NCBI GenBank assembly: GCA_015493995.1
Contig: WGCD01000094.1
Location: 1-34,193 of the forward strand
Direction: 5' to 3'
Length of the DNA: 34,193 nt
Origin: Desulfurellaceae bacterium
Lineage (GTDB): Bacteria > Campylobacterota_A > Desulfurellia > Desulfurellales > Hippeaceae
In this document: one piece after another, positions 1 through 8,331 of the stretch
How the letters are laid out: each line of letters opens with the position of its first letter
How positions within the stretch are numbered: the stretch's first letter is position 1
The notes under the pieces: generated by a model
The model's input: only the letters and a program-made list of their open reading frames with translations
Databases searched by the model: none
Told to the model about the DNA's origin: nothing
Made by a program: the position numbers and the translations under genes

Positions 1-428
1 TGCTTGATGTTATAACAGGCATTAAGCCTCAAAATGTTTATCTGTCCGTATCTCATCCGGCAAATGAGGGCGAGCAGCTTGCAATTGAGCTTAAAAACAG
101 AAACATCAACCCTATTTTGGTGGAAGACAGCGCATATTCTCTGATTATGAAACAAGTTGATGCCGTAGTTGTCGGCACCGATGCAATTCTTGACAACAGC
201 TTTATAAATAAAACGGGAACCCTCAGCCTTGCATTGGTTTCACAATATTTTTCAAAACCGTTTTATGTTGTGGGTTGCATATGCAAATACTTGGACAAAG
301 ATGCAAAAAAGCTTTTCAAGATAGAACAAAAACCTCAAGAGGAAATATCGTCTGTAAATTGCAGAAGGATAAACAGGTATTTTGAAGAGATACCCAACAA
401 ATTCGCAAATAAAATATTTGTGAGGTGA
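1..428 (+). CDS. eIF2B alpha/beta/delta / MtnA-family protein (5' truncated)
   Basis: The reading frame is open from base 3 and runs off the left edge; the TTG listed at 117 in the ORF track is an internal Leu codon. The visible part reads SHPANEGEQLA, then VVVGTDAIL and INKTGTLSLAL, then a segment ending in FYVVG. This is the C-terminal Rossmann-like half of the family that includes eukaryotic eIF2B subunits, methylthioribose-1-phosphate isomerase (MtnA) and ribose-1,5-bisphosphate isomerase. In MtnA the catalytic Asp lies in the GADAI/GADRI segment; here the Asp is kept (GTDA). The exact substrate cannot be decided without the N-terminal half. It ends 7 bases before the radical SAM gene, so the two are probably co-transcribed. 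Confidence 0.8.
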   Translation, partial: LDVITGIKPQNVYLSVSHPANEGEQLAIELKNRNINPILVEDSAYSLIMKQVDAVVVGTDAILDNSFINKTGTLSLALVSQYFSKPFYVVGCICKYLDKDAKKLFKIEQKPQEEISSVNCRRINRYFEEIPNKFANKIFVR

Positions 429-435
429 ATAAATT

Positions 436-1386
436 ATGTCAATGGGATTTATTTTCGGTCCTGTACCTTCAAGAAGACTCGGATTGAGTTTGGGCATTAA
501 CATTATACCCTTTAAAACCTGCAGCTATAACTGCATCTATTGTGAGGTTGGAAAGACAACCGACTTAACGGTGGAAAGAAAGAGCTTTTTTAATATAGAG
601 GATATAAAAAAGGAGTTTAGAGAAACTATCGACAAGGTAGGTTACATAGACTTTGTAACGTTTTCTGGAAGCGGAGAGCCCACTCTAAACAAAGATTTGG
701 GTGAGTTGATTAGGTTTGTAAAGTCGTTTAAAAAATACAAAACAGCAGTTTTAACAAACGGGAGTTTGCTGTTTAAAGAGGATGTAAGAGCGGATCTGCT
801 CGATGCGGATGTTGTTATACCAAGCCTGGATTCCGTTGTTGAAAAATCTTTTAAAAAAATCAATATGCCGCATAAAGACTTAAGCATACAAAAAATAACA
901 GAGGGAATCATTCAATTTTCGAAGGAGTTCAAAAACGAAATTTGGCTTGAGATTCTGTTTGCTAAAGGAGTAAATGACTCCGAAGACGATATTGATGCTC
1001 TTTGCGAAGTTTTAAAACAGATTAAGCCTGCAAGAATTCAAATAGGAACTGTTGACAGGCCTCCGGCATACACAACGGCAAAGAAGCTAAGCAACGAAGA
1101 GATGATGGATATATACGTTTATATGAGCTCCAAGGTGGGCAATATCGACATTATAGGCTCGTTTAACAAAGAAAACGATGCCTTTTACGACAACATCGAA
1201 CGCTCCGTTATAAAGATGATAAATATAAGACCCTGTTCAAAGAGTGAATTAAAAGAAACATTCGGGGTTGACGATAGAAAAATAGAAGAGATTATAGATA
1301 AACTTATAAAGGAATCAAAGGCATATAAACAAAAATTCGGCTCGAAAACTTTTATAGTCGGAAATCGTTCCGTATCAAATCTATAG
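436..1386 (+). CDS. radical SAM protein (COG0731-like)
   Basis: A 316-residue protein with the radical SAM cluster motif CSYNCIYC (Cys29, 33, 36) close to the N-terminus, preceded by GPVPSRRLG, a signature of the COG0731-like radical SAM proteins. A Gly-rich SAM-binding segment (FSGSGEPTLN) follows at about residues 75-85. The C-terminal 70 residues look like a winged-helix domain (CSKSELKETFGVDDRKIEEI). The start has a GAGGTGA ribosome site 8-10 bases upstream that overlaps the stop of the previous gene. Such proteins reductively cleave SAM; the substrate is unknown here. The family is often annotated vaguely as wyosine-base or activating enzymes, and I would not carry such a name over. Confidence 0.85.
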   Translation: MSMGFIFGPVPSRRLGLSLGINIIPFKTCSYNCIYCEVGKTTDLTVERKSFFNIEDIKKEFRETIDKVGYIDFVTFSGSGEPTLNKDLGELIRFVKSFKKYKTAVLTNGSLLFKEDVRADLLDADVVIPSLDSVVEKSFKKINMPHKDLSIQKITEGIIQFSKEFKNEIWLEILFAKGVNDSEDDIDALCEVLKQIKPARIQIGTVDRPPAYTTAKKLSNEEMMDIYVYMSSKVGNIDIIGSFNKENDAFYDNIERSVIKMINIRPCSKSELKETFGVDDRKIEEIIDKLIKESKAYKQKFGSKTFIVGNRSVSNL

Positions 1387-1407
1387 ACGCATTTTTAAAA
1401 AAATTTT

Positions 1408-1776
1408 TGGTGGAGACGGCGGGAGTTGAACCCGCGTCCAGAAGTGCTTCACATCCGAAGGCTTTTTACATGCTTAACCCGTTTTTTGATAATGCTGCCA
1501 AGGAAAAGCCGGGTAAAACCTCTTTTGGCAGCATACCGACTGTAATACCCGCAAAAAAGCCAATCGGCAAACTTTTTTTGCGGGGTGCGCTTATGGTTAT
1601 GAAGCCTTATCGAGTGCCTAAGCGACAAAACACCCAACAGACTGCCGCTTTTAAATTAAGCGGCTAACGCGTATTCGTTATCTGCGTTTCTTTTTTCCTG
1701 CCTATTTAACGAGCTGGCAGGAGCTCGGCATGACCTTCGAATGCCATCACACCCTGTCGAACCCAAATACGTCCCC
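1408..1776 (-). ncRNA. ssrA: transfer-messenger RNA (tmRNA)
   Basis: The minus strand begins GGGGACG and ends CGTCTCCACCA, which pair as a tRNA-like acceptor stem (one G-U) with an encoded CCA. The 5' part has GGGTTCGACAGGG and the 3' part has GGTTCAACTCCC (T arm), both characteristic of tmRNA. The tag reading frame ends ADNEYALAA-stop (codons GCA to GCT TAA, about 1666-1695), possibly preceded by Asn. The YALAA end is the usual ClpXP/SmpB-dependent degradation signal. Length is about 369 nt, a normal one-piece tmRNA. All ORFs listed between 1407 and 1947 are shadows of this RNA and its upstream region. A promoter lies just upstream, and a run of T follows the CCA end. Confidence 0.96.
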
Positions 1777-1795
1777 TTTTTGGAGTGTATGCTCG

Positions 1796-1823
1796 AATAT
1801 AACCATAAATTCTTAAAAGTCAA
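1796..1823 (-). promoter_or_regulatory. sigma70-type promoter for ssrA
   Basis: On the minus strand TTGACT and TATATT are separated by 16 bases. Transcription would start about 10-15 bases before the mature tmRNA 5' end, leaving a short leader for RNase P removal. Confidence 0.65.
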
Positions 1824-1897
1824 GTCTAACGGCAAAAACAAATACATTAAAAATGGACAATATTCAATAAATACTACTCTGATAAAACATATAAAAA

Positions 1898-1925
1898 TTG
1901 CAAAAATATGTTTTGAGGTTATAAT
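1898..1925 (+). promoter_or_regulatory. sigma70-type promoter for proS
   Basis: TTGCAA and a perfect TATAAT are spaced by 16 bases. The predicted start, near 1932, lies 25 bases before the proS ATG with AAGGGG in between. Confidence 0.65.
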
Positions 1926-1957
1926 ATGTGGCAAATTAAAGGATTAAGGGGTTTTGT

Positions 1958-3700
1958 ATGCGTTATTCGGAAAGTTTTATATACACTTTGAAGGAAGACC
2001 AGAAAGAAGCCGCAATTGTAAGCCACAATCTGCTTTTAAGAGGAGGATTTATCTCCAAACTTGCAAGCGGCATATATAATTATCTGCCTCTCGGTTTGAG
2101 GGTTATAAGAAAGGTTTCGGAAATAGTCAGACAGGAGATGAATGCTGCGGGAGCTCTTGAAATTCTTATGGCTGCCGTTCAACCTGCAGAGCTGTGGATT
2201 GAATCAGGCAGGTGGAACGACTACGGCAAGGAGCTTTTGAGAATAAAAGACAGAGGAGACAGGGATTTTGTGTTCGGACCTACCCATGAGGAGGTGGTAA
2301 CAGACATAGTAAGAAAATTTGCCAAAAGTTACAAAAATCTACCGGTTAATTTATACCAGATACAGACAAAATTCAGAGACGAGTTGAGACCGCGCTTTGG
2401 TTTGATGAGAGGCAGAGAGTTTATTATGAAAGATGCATACAGCTTTGATGCTGACGAAGACGGTATGGATATAAGCTACCTCAAAATGAGGGATGCCTAT
2501 TTCAATATATTCAGACGTTGCGGGCTTGCTTTTAGGAGTGTAGAAGCCGACACCGGTTCCATAGGCGGCAAGGATTCGGAAGAGTTTATGGTTTTAAGCT
2601 CGACCGGCGAGGATGAAATTGTCGTATGCGATAGTTGCGAATACTCGGCAAATACCGAAAGAGCAGAAAGCATAACGCAGGATGAGCCCGGAACAGAAAA
2701 AGAATTAAGAAAAGTAGAAACACCGAACAAGCAAACCATTAAAGATGTATGCGAATTTCTCGATAAGGACGAACAATTCTCAGCCAAGGCGCTTGTATAT
2801 AAAAACGAGGATGGAAAAATATTCTGCTTCTTTGTTGAAGGAGACGACGAACTAAACGAGATAAAAGCAGCAAGGGCAACGGGCAGCATCGAATTAACAA
2901 TGCTGACAGACGAAGAGCTTGAAAAAGCCGGGCTTTTAAAGGGATATATAGGTCCTATCGACTTTCCGAATAAGGATATCGAGATTGTATGCGATAAGCG
3001 TCTAAAAAACAGAAATGCACTCGTTGTAGGTGCAAACGAAGAGGGGTATCACTTTGTAAACGCAAAATTCGGGCGGGACTTTAAATATAGAACAGCGGAT
3101 ATAAGAAATGTTAAAGAAAACGAAATTTGTCCGAGATGTAAAAGCGGCAGATTAAGTAAAATAAGAGGAATTGAAGTCGGTCATATTTTTAAGCTCGGAT
3201 TGAAATACTCTAAAGCTATGAAAGCTGAATTCCTGGATAAAGACGGAAAAACACAGCCGTTTTATATGGGATGCTACGGAATAGGAATAGGAAGAACCGC
3301 TCAAGCTGCCATAGAGCAAAACAACGACGAGAAGGGAATAATCTGGCCTATATCGATTGCTCCTTTTGAAATTGAGATAGTTCCTCTTGATTCAAAAGAT
3401 ATCGGGCTTGTCAACTTCTGCGATAGAATGTATGACTATTTTGAAAATACGCTTGGCATTGAGGTGTTATACGATGACAGAGCCGAAAGAGCCGGAATCA
3501 AATTGAATGATATGGATTTGATAGGCATTCCGATAAGGATTGTTGTGGGTAAAAAGAGTTTTGCGGATAACAAGGTTGAAGTTTCATTAAGAAGAAACAG
3601 AAACGACAAAACCCTTGTTGATAGAGATGCTGCAATAGAATATGTGGTTGAATTGAGAGAAAAACTATACAAAGAACTTGAAAAAATACGGGAGGTATAG
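1958..3700 (+). CDS. proS: prolyl-tRNA synthetase, bacterial type
   Basis: 580 residues, matching the long bacterial ProRS that carries an editing (INS) domain. It charges tRNA-Pro with proline in the cytoplasm. Visible features: class II N-terminal region with GGFISKLASGIYNYLPLG, the motif 2 region FRDELRPRFGLMRGREF at about residues 137-153, an inserted deacylase-like domain at about residues 220-400, motif 3 around GIGIGRTAQAAIEQ (about residue 440), and a C-terminal anticodon-binding domain (LYDDRAERAGIKLNDMDLIG). The ATG at 1958 has AAGGGG upstream and its own promoter. The stop is followed directly by the ATG of the next gene, so the aminopeptidase is in the same operon. Confidence 0.96.
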   Translation: MRYSESFIYTLKEDQKEAAIVSHNLLLRGGFISKLASGIYNYLPLGLRVIRKVSEIVRQEMNAAGALEILMAAVQPAELWIESGRWNDYGKELLRIKDRGDRDFVFGPTHEEVVTDIVRKFAKSYKNLPVNLYQIQTKFRDELRPRFGLMRGREFIMKDAYSFDADEDGMDISYLKMRDAYFNIFRRCGLAFRSVEADTGSIGGKDSEEFMVLSSTGEDEIVVCDSCEYSANTERAESITQDEPGTEKELRKVETPNKQTIKDVCEFLDKDEQFSAKALVYKNEDGKIFCFFVEGDDELNEIKAARATGSIELTMLTDEELEKAGLLKGYIGPIDFPNKDIEIVCDKRLKNRNALVVGANEEGYHFVNAKFGRDFKYRTADIRNVKENEICPRCKSGRLSKIRGIEVGHIFKLGLKYSKAMKAEFLDKDGKTQPFYMGCYGIGIGRTAQAAIEQNNDEKGIIWPISIAPFEIEIVPLDSKDIGLVNFCDRMYDYFENTLGIEVLYDDRAERAGIKLNDMDLIGIPIRIVVGKKSFADNKVEVSLRRNRNDKTLVDRDAAIEYVVELREKLYKELEKIREV

Positions 3701-5068
3701 ATGTCTAAGAAAAAAAACGAGGAATTAAAGAAAAAATTAAGTTATGAAAATAAAAACGGATGGGATTTAAGCCATTCGTCAAAGGACAAGGTTTTTAAGT
3801 TTTCCGAAAAATACAAGGAATTCATAGGAAAGTGCAAAACTGAAAGAGAAACGGTTAACTTTGTGTTTGATGAGTTTGAGAAAAAGAAAAAGAAGGAAGA
3901 CATAACCGTCATAAACAGAGGGAAAAACATAGCATTAATAAGGCTGGGCAGCGAAAACGGAATGAAACTTATAGCAAGCCATATAGACGCTCCGAGGATT
4001 GATATAAAACAAAAACCTCTTTTTGAGGAGACCGATATTGCCTTGCTGCACACCCACTACTACGGAGGTATAAAAAAATATCAATGGTTCAACATACCTC
4101 TTGCCATTCACGGTGTAGTAGTTAAGGAAAACGGAGAAAAAACAGATATAACAATCGGTGAGGACGATAGAGACCCCGTGTTTGTTATACCGGATTTGCT
4201 TCCTCACCTATCCCATAAAGTTATAGACGAAAAGAAGGTAAAAGAGGCGTTCGATGCTGAGAAAATGAATTTAATCGTCGGGAGCATACCGTTCGATAAG
4301 GACGAAAAGGATGCCGTGAAATTAAACATACTGAATATACTTTATGAAAAATACGGCATAAAAGAGGAAGACTTTATATCCTCGGAGCTGGAAATAGTGC
4401 CGGCATTAAAACCAAGAGATATCGGATTCGACAGAGGGTTTATAGCAGCATATGCTCAGGATGACAGAATTTGTGCCTACTGCTCGAAAGAAGCGTTTTT
4501 TGACGCTAAAAGAAATGCCAAAACAGTTGTTGCGTTAATGATAGATAAAGAAGAGATAGGCTCAGACGGCAATACAGGAGCCAAATCAAGATTCTTGATG
4601 GATGTCGTCATTGAAATACTAAAGGCACAAAACAGAGATGTTACCTTTGAGAGCATAGGCGAATTTTTCAAAAATTCCGAGGTTCTTTCGGCGGATGTAA
4701 ACGGCGCTGTCAACCCTATGTATAAAGAGGTTCATGAAAAAGACAATGCAAGCTATATAAACAAAGGTGTTGTTATGACAAAATTTACCGGTCACGGCGG
4801 AAAATATATGGCAAACGATGCCTCTGCCGAGTTTGTCGGAAAAATAAGGAAGATTTTTAACGAAGCAGATGTAAATTGGCAAACCGGAGAGCTCGGAAAG
4901 GTTGATGAAGGCGGCGGCGGAACAATCGCCAAATACCTCGCAAGCTGGAATATGGATGTAATAGACTGCGGTCCCGCCTTATTGTCTATGCACTCTCCAT
5001 ATGAAATTTCATCCAAGACAGACCTTTATGAAACATATAAAGCATATAAGGCATTTTTTGAGGGTTAA
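3701..5068 (+). CDS. M18-family aminopeptidase
   Basis: 455 residues of an M18 (aspartyl aminopeptidase / aminopeptidase I) metallopeptidase, a cytoplasmic zinc enzyme that removes N-terminal residues from peptides. Metal and catalytic motifs are in order: ASHIDAPR (zinc His, catalytic Asp), YAQDDRI (bridging Asp), MIDKEEIGSDGNTGA (catalytic and metal Glu), DVNGAVNP, and HSPYEISSKTD (last zinc His). The length and the DAPR/EEIGS pattern match the bacterial 'probable M18 aminopeptidase 1' group rather than E. coli-type enzymes. The start directly abuts the proS stop, indicating translational coupling. The gene ends just before a strong terminator hairpin. Confidence 0.92.
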   Translation: MSKKKNEELKKKLSYENKNGWDLSHSSKDKVFKFSEKYKEFIGKCKTERETVNFVFDEFEKKKKKEDITVINRGKNIALIRLGSENGMKLIASHIDAPRIDIKQKPLFEETDIALLHTHYYGGIKKYQWFNIPLAIHGVVVKENGEKTDITIGEDDRDPVFVIPDLLPHLSHKVIDEKKVKEAFDAEKMNLIVGSIPFDKDEKDAVKLNILNILYEKYGIKEEDFISSELEIVPALKPRDIGFDRGFIAAYAQDDRICAYCSKEAFFDAKRNAKTVVALMIDKEEIGSDGNTGAKSRFLMDVVIEILKAQNRDVTFESIGEFFKNSEVLSADVNGAVNPMYKEVHEKDNASYINKGVVMTKFTGHGGKYMANDASAEFVGKIRKIFNEADVNWQTGELGKVDEGGGGTIAKYLASWNMDVIDCGPALLSMHSPYEISSKTDLYETYKAYKAFFEG

Positions 5069-5074
5069 AAAGTC

Positions 5075-5103
5075 GGGGAGACAACTCTCCCCTTTTTTCT
5101 TTT
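5075..5103 (+). terminator. intrinsic terminator after the M18 gene
   Basis: GGGGAGA and TCTCCCC form a perfect 7-bp stem around a CAAC loop, followed by TTTTTTCTTTT. This is a textbook factor-independent terminator ending the proS-M18 operon. It ends directly at the start codon of the next gene. Confidence 0.9.
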
Positions 5104-5550
5104 ATGAAGTTTGAAACTATTTTTAACAGCACGATAAAATCGATAATGAGGGTTATTCTATATCTTCTTGCAACCATCATAATGCTCATAATTATCTTTC
5201 AACTGATAAAATTGATACTCGACTTAAAAGATATACTGTTTGAATTTGTAAAGACCGACGAATCCTCAAAAAAAGCCGTCGTATCGGTTTTAAATCTCTT
5301 TATCCTTATAGAATTTTTCAGGGGAATTCTTTCATACTTTGAGTTTGACAGGCTAAAACTGTCCTACATAACGGATGCGGCTTTGGTTTTCATAATAAGG
5401 GAGGTTATGATAACCCTCTTTTACAAACATATAAATCTTCAGCTATCCGTTGCATATTCCATTATTATCATCTCGCTTGCAGCACTCAGAACACTCTCCA
5501 TAATGTACACACCCGATAGGGAAAAACTTGAAAAGGAACTAAAAAAGTAG
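5104..5550 (+). CDS. PsiE-like (phosphate-starvation-inducible E family) membrane protein
   Basis: 148 residues with about four hydrophobic helices: residues 13-37, 58-75, 85-105 and 112-130. The segment ITDAALVFIIREVMITLF resembles the conserved part of the PsiE family, inner-membrane proteins of unknown biochemical role. The C-terminus is charged and cytoplasmic-looking (DREKLEKELKK). The start is doubtful. The ATG at 5104 lies immediately after the T-run of a terminator and has no Shine-Dalgarno sequence; the next ATG at 5146 has none either. Its stop abuts the TTG start of the TRIC gene. No phosphate-related neighbour is seen, so the family name should not be read as its regulation. Confidence 0.75.
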   Translation: MKFETIFNSTIKSIMRVILYLLATIIMLIIIFQLIKLILDLKDILFEFVKTDESSKKAVVSVLNLFILIEFFRGILSYFEFDRLKLSYITDAALVFIIREVMITLFYKHINLQLSVAYSIIIISLAALRTLSIMYTPDREKLEKELKK

Positions 5551-6171
5551 TTGACAGAACTGCCGTTTGTTTTAGCTAACGACATAGGGCTTGTGGCTTT
5601 TGCAATATCGGGTGTTTATAAAGGTATAAACAGGAAACTTGATGTGCTGGGAGCATCTGTTTTGGGATTTATGACAGCACTCGGAGGAGGTGTTATCCGA
5701 GATGTGCTTGCAAACAAAATCCCTGCGGTTTTCACCGGATATTCTGATATATCTTTCGCTTGTTTAGGCGTTGTCGTATCCTTTTTAATCCATTTCCTTA
5801 CAAAAAAAGATATCAGTAACTCCACGGCTGTTAAAATATCCGACGCTATAGGGCTTGCGGCATTTACGGTCATAGGTGCAAATATAGCCGCAAGCAGGGG
5901 ATTCAATATGATAGGCATTCTGCTGCTTGGCGTAATCACAGGTGTCGGAGGGGGTTTAATAAGTGATTTGTTAACCCTCAAGGTACCCATGGTTTTAAGT
6001 GAAGATTTCTATGCTACCTGTTCTGTAGCTGGTACTATTTGCTTTTATATCTGTCTTGAGATTCATTACGGAATTAACTTTGCTACATACTCCTCGTTCT
6101 TTGTAGTGCTCCTACTAAGAGGCGCAGCGTTAATGTTTAAGTGGAGCCTGCCTAAGTTCAAAAAAGACTGA
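5551..6171 (+). CDS. TRIC / UPF0126-family membrane protein
   Basis: 206 residues with seven predicted membrane helices arranged as two related halves. Each half carries the family signature: ALGGGVIRDVLANKIP near residue 45 and GVGGGLISDLLTLKVP near residue 130. This is the prokaryotic TRIC (trimeric intracellular cation channel) family, formerly UPF0126, shown in other species to form K+-conducting trimers; transport by this protein is inferred. The start is TTG, directly after the TAG of the PsiE-like gene. An AAGGAA about 13 bases upstream is rather far, so translation probably depends on coupling. Confidence 0.88.
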   Translation: MTELPFVLANDIGLVAFAISGVYKGINRKLDVLGASVLGFMTALGGGVIRDVLANKIPAVFTGYSDISFACLGVVVSFLIHFLTKKDISNSTAVKISDAIGLAAFTVIGANIAASRGFNMIGILLLGVITGVGGGLISDLLTLKVPMVLSEDFYATCSVAGTICFYICLEIHYGINFATYSSFFVVLLLRGAALMFKWSLPKFKKD

Positions 6172-6216
6172 TATAGTGTTCGCCTTTTGGTATTTTAAAC
6201 AAAGAGGATTGATTAT

Positions 6217-8331
6217 TTGAAAAGTAGAAAACACTACCTCGAACTTCTCGACATTATAGACTCCATACATTGTGTTCGCAAGAAAGATTGGCCTGTCATA
6301 TTAAGAAAGATAGCCCGTATGTTCGGTGCCGAAGAGGCATTTTTTGCATCCAACGAAAACAATGTACTGGTTTGCACATCCTCCATGCGTACAACCGGCA
6401 AACAATACAAACATGCAGAAAGAGAAACAGCAGCGCACACTACCATAAAAAACTTACAAACACTACCTATAAAAGACTACGAGAGATTTTCTGGTAAATC
6501 CGTATATTGGGTAAAAAGAGGAGTAAAATCCGTTTTAAGCGTCCCTGTCTTTTTCAAAGACGAGATATTCGGAGCTCTCCAGGTTGTCTATTTTTCTAAA
6601 TACACGGAATTTTCAAAAGAAGACACCGCTCTGCTCGAAAAAATAGCAAAAATCATATCCTTTGTCTTGTACAACAACAAACACAAGGAAAGGTACAATC
6701 AGGCAATTAATATGGAGCTCAAACAGATAGAGCTTATTTACAAAAAACAGATACCAAGAACATACAAAGACGAAAAGTTTACCCAATGGATGACAGACTA
6801 TCTAAATAAAATTTTACGTATGACAAAGGCTAAAGCCGTAGGTTTTGTTTTTCCTCAGGAGGACATATATGTTGCTGTCTCAACAGCAGGCAAAAAAATA
6901 ACTTTCGTCTCCTATCTAAAAACTCAAGAGGTGCAAAATCTTATAACATATGGAATATGGGAAAAACAGGTAAAAGACATTCTGCTTTTGGAAGACCTAA
7001 AGAGTGTTAATATAGAAATTTCAAACTTTGCGAAAATGTCGAACATAAAGTCGGCTCTATTTGTTCCCATAGTTATAAACAGCGAGGTCATTGCTGTTTT
7101 CGCATTCGGATTTGATAAAATAAACAAGGTTACCAAGGATTACAGAATTTTTTTGCAAACAATAGCCATGCACATAATGTTTGCCGTAGAAACCTCAAAA
7201 AACCTATCAAGGATAAATTCCACTCTATCCGAAACAGAGGAAAAATTTACGGAATCTTTTGTATTGATGATGGAAGCAAGAGATACATACACAAAAGGAC
7301 ACTCCCAAAGAGTTGCCTTTTATGCCAAAAGAATAGCTGAGGCTTTGGGATTAAACAGCGATGAGCAATCTATGATGTATGCGGCGGGACTTGTTCACGA
7401 TATAGGAAAAATCGGAATACCGGATGCCGTTTTGCTCAAACCCGGCAAGTTAACAAAAGAAGAGTACAACATTATGAAATACCACCCGGAATTCTCGTAT
7501 CAAATTATAAAGGATATAAACAGGTTTAAAAGAATAGCCGATAGTGTGAGATATCACCATGAGAGGTGTGACGGAAGCGGATATCCCGAAGGACTAAAAT
7601 CAAACGAAATTCCTTTAGGTGCAAAAATTCTTGCAATAGCAGATGTTTTTGACGCCATCACTACTGACAGACCATACAGAAAAGCTATGGAGCTGGAAAA
7701 AGCAATTAACACAATGCTTTCTTTGAAAAATGAATTTGACAAAGAGGTTTTAAGCTCAGCTATCGATATTTTGAAAGAGAGTTATCTGTTTGAGGATATG
7801 AGCGAACCCTACAGGAACTTTATGCCTGAATACATAGACAATATAAGAATGGAGATATTTACAAAGGATTTTATGACGGGACTATTGAGAAGAAAAACAT
7901 TTATAGAAAAAGTTGAACACGCAATAAAAACAAATAAAAGATTTACGGTGTTTTATGTTGACATAAAAAATTTAAGTCGTATAAATTACCAATACTCAAT
8001 GGATGTGGGAGATAAGGTTATTTTAGCTACGGCAGAGGTTTTGAAAAAAACAAAATATAAAAGGTTCCTTGCAAGAACACAACCTGATGTATTCTATTTC
8101 CTATATTTCGGGAAATCCCAGCCTGAGGTATTTGCCGTAGAATTGAAGGAAAAGCTGCAAAACAGGGTTATAGAAAAACTGTCAAAAGAAGAAATGGATA
8201 TTTACGGGTGGGAAAATATCGTTGATTTCTATGTGGCTTTTTCGGAATTTATTCCGGGTAAAAGCGCCGAGGATATGATGTACGAATGCCAAAAAAGAAA
8301 AAAAGAGGTAGAGGAGTTAATTAATGAATAG
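6217..8331 (+). CDS. GAF-GAF-HD-GYP protein with degenerate GGDEF tail (c-di-GMP signalling)
   Basis: 704 residues, apparently soluble. An N-terminal GAF-like domain (about 1-150) and a second one (about 185-325) would sense a ligand. They are followed by a complete HD-GYP domain: GHSQRVA near 359, LVHDIGKIGIPD near 392, YHHERCDGSGYPEGL near 445. HD-GYP domains hydrolyse cyclic di-GMP. The last about 150 residues fold like a diguanylate cyclase (FMTGLLRRKTFIEKV, FYVDIKNLSRIN), but the GGDEF position reads TQPDV, so it should not make c-di-GMP and may serve as a GTP-binding or dimerisation module. The start is TTG with AGAGGAT upstream. The end overlaps pepD by 8 bases. Confidence 0.9.
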   Translation: MKSRKHYLELLDIIDSIHCVRKKDWPVILRKIARMFGAEEAFFASNENNVLVCTSSMRTTGKQYKHAERETAAHTTIKNLQTLPIKDYERFSGKSVYWVKRGVKSVLSVPVFFKDEIFGALQVVYFSKYTEFSKEDTALLEKIAKIISFVLYNNKHKERYNQAINMELKQIELIYKKQIPRTYKDEKFTQWMTDYLNKILRMTKAKAVGFVFPQEDIYVAVSTAGKKITFVSYLKTQEVQNLITYGIWEKQVKDILLLEDLKSVNIEISNFAKMSNIKSALFVPIVINSEVIAVFAFGFDKINKVTKDYRIFLQTIAMHIMFAVETSKNLSRINSTLSETEEKFTESFVLMMEARDTYTKGHSQRVAFYAKRIAEALGLNSDEQSMMYAAGLVHDIGKIGIPDAVLLKPGKLTKEEYNIMKYHPEFSYQIIKDINRFKRIADSVRYHHERCDGSGYPEGLKSNEIPLGAKILAIADVFDAITTDRPYRKAMELEKAINTMLSLKNEFDKEVLSSAIDILKESYLFEDMSEPYRNFMPEYIDNIRMEIFTKDFMTGLLRRKTFIEKVEHAIKTNKRFTVFYVDIKNLSRINYQYSMDVGDKVILATAEVLKKTKYKRFLARTQPDVFYFLYFGKSQPEVFAVELKEKLQNRVIEKLSKEEMDIYGWENIVDFYVAFSEFIPGKSAEDMMYECQKRKKEVEELINE

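Noticed and set aside
136-428. ORF start at 117 as a true start
   Set aside because: The frame continues upstream to the window edge with clear family sequence (SHPANEGEQLA), so the TTG is internal.
1407-1947. Four ORFs on both strands (1407, 1449, 1656, 1741)
   Set aside because: They lie on the tmRNA gene and its promoter region. Only the last codons of the minus frame 1656-1934 are meaningful, as the tmRNA tag.
5104-5550. Phosphate-starvation role for the PsiE-like gene
   Set aside because: Family name only; no Pho-box or phosphate gene is nearby.
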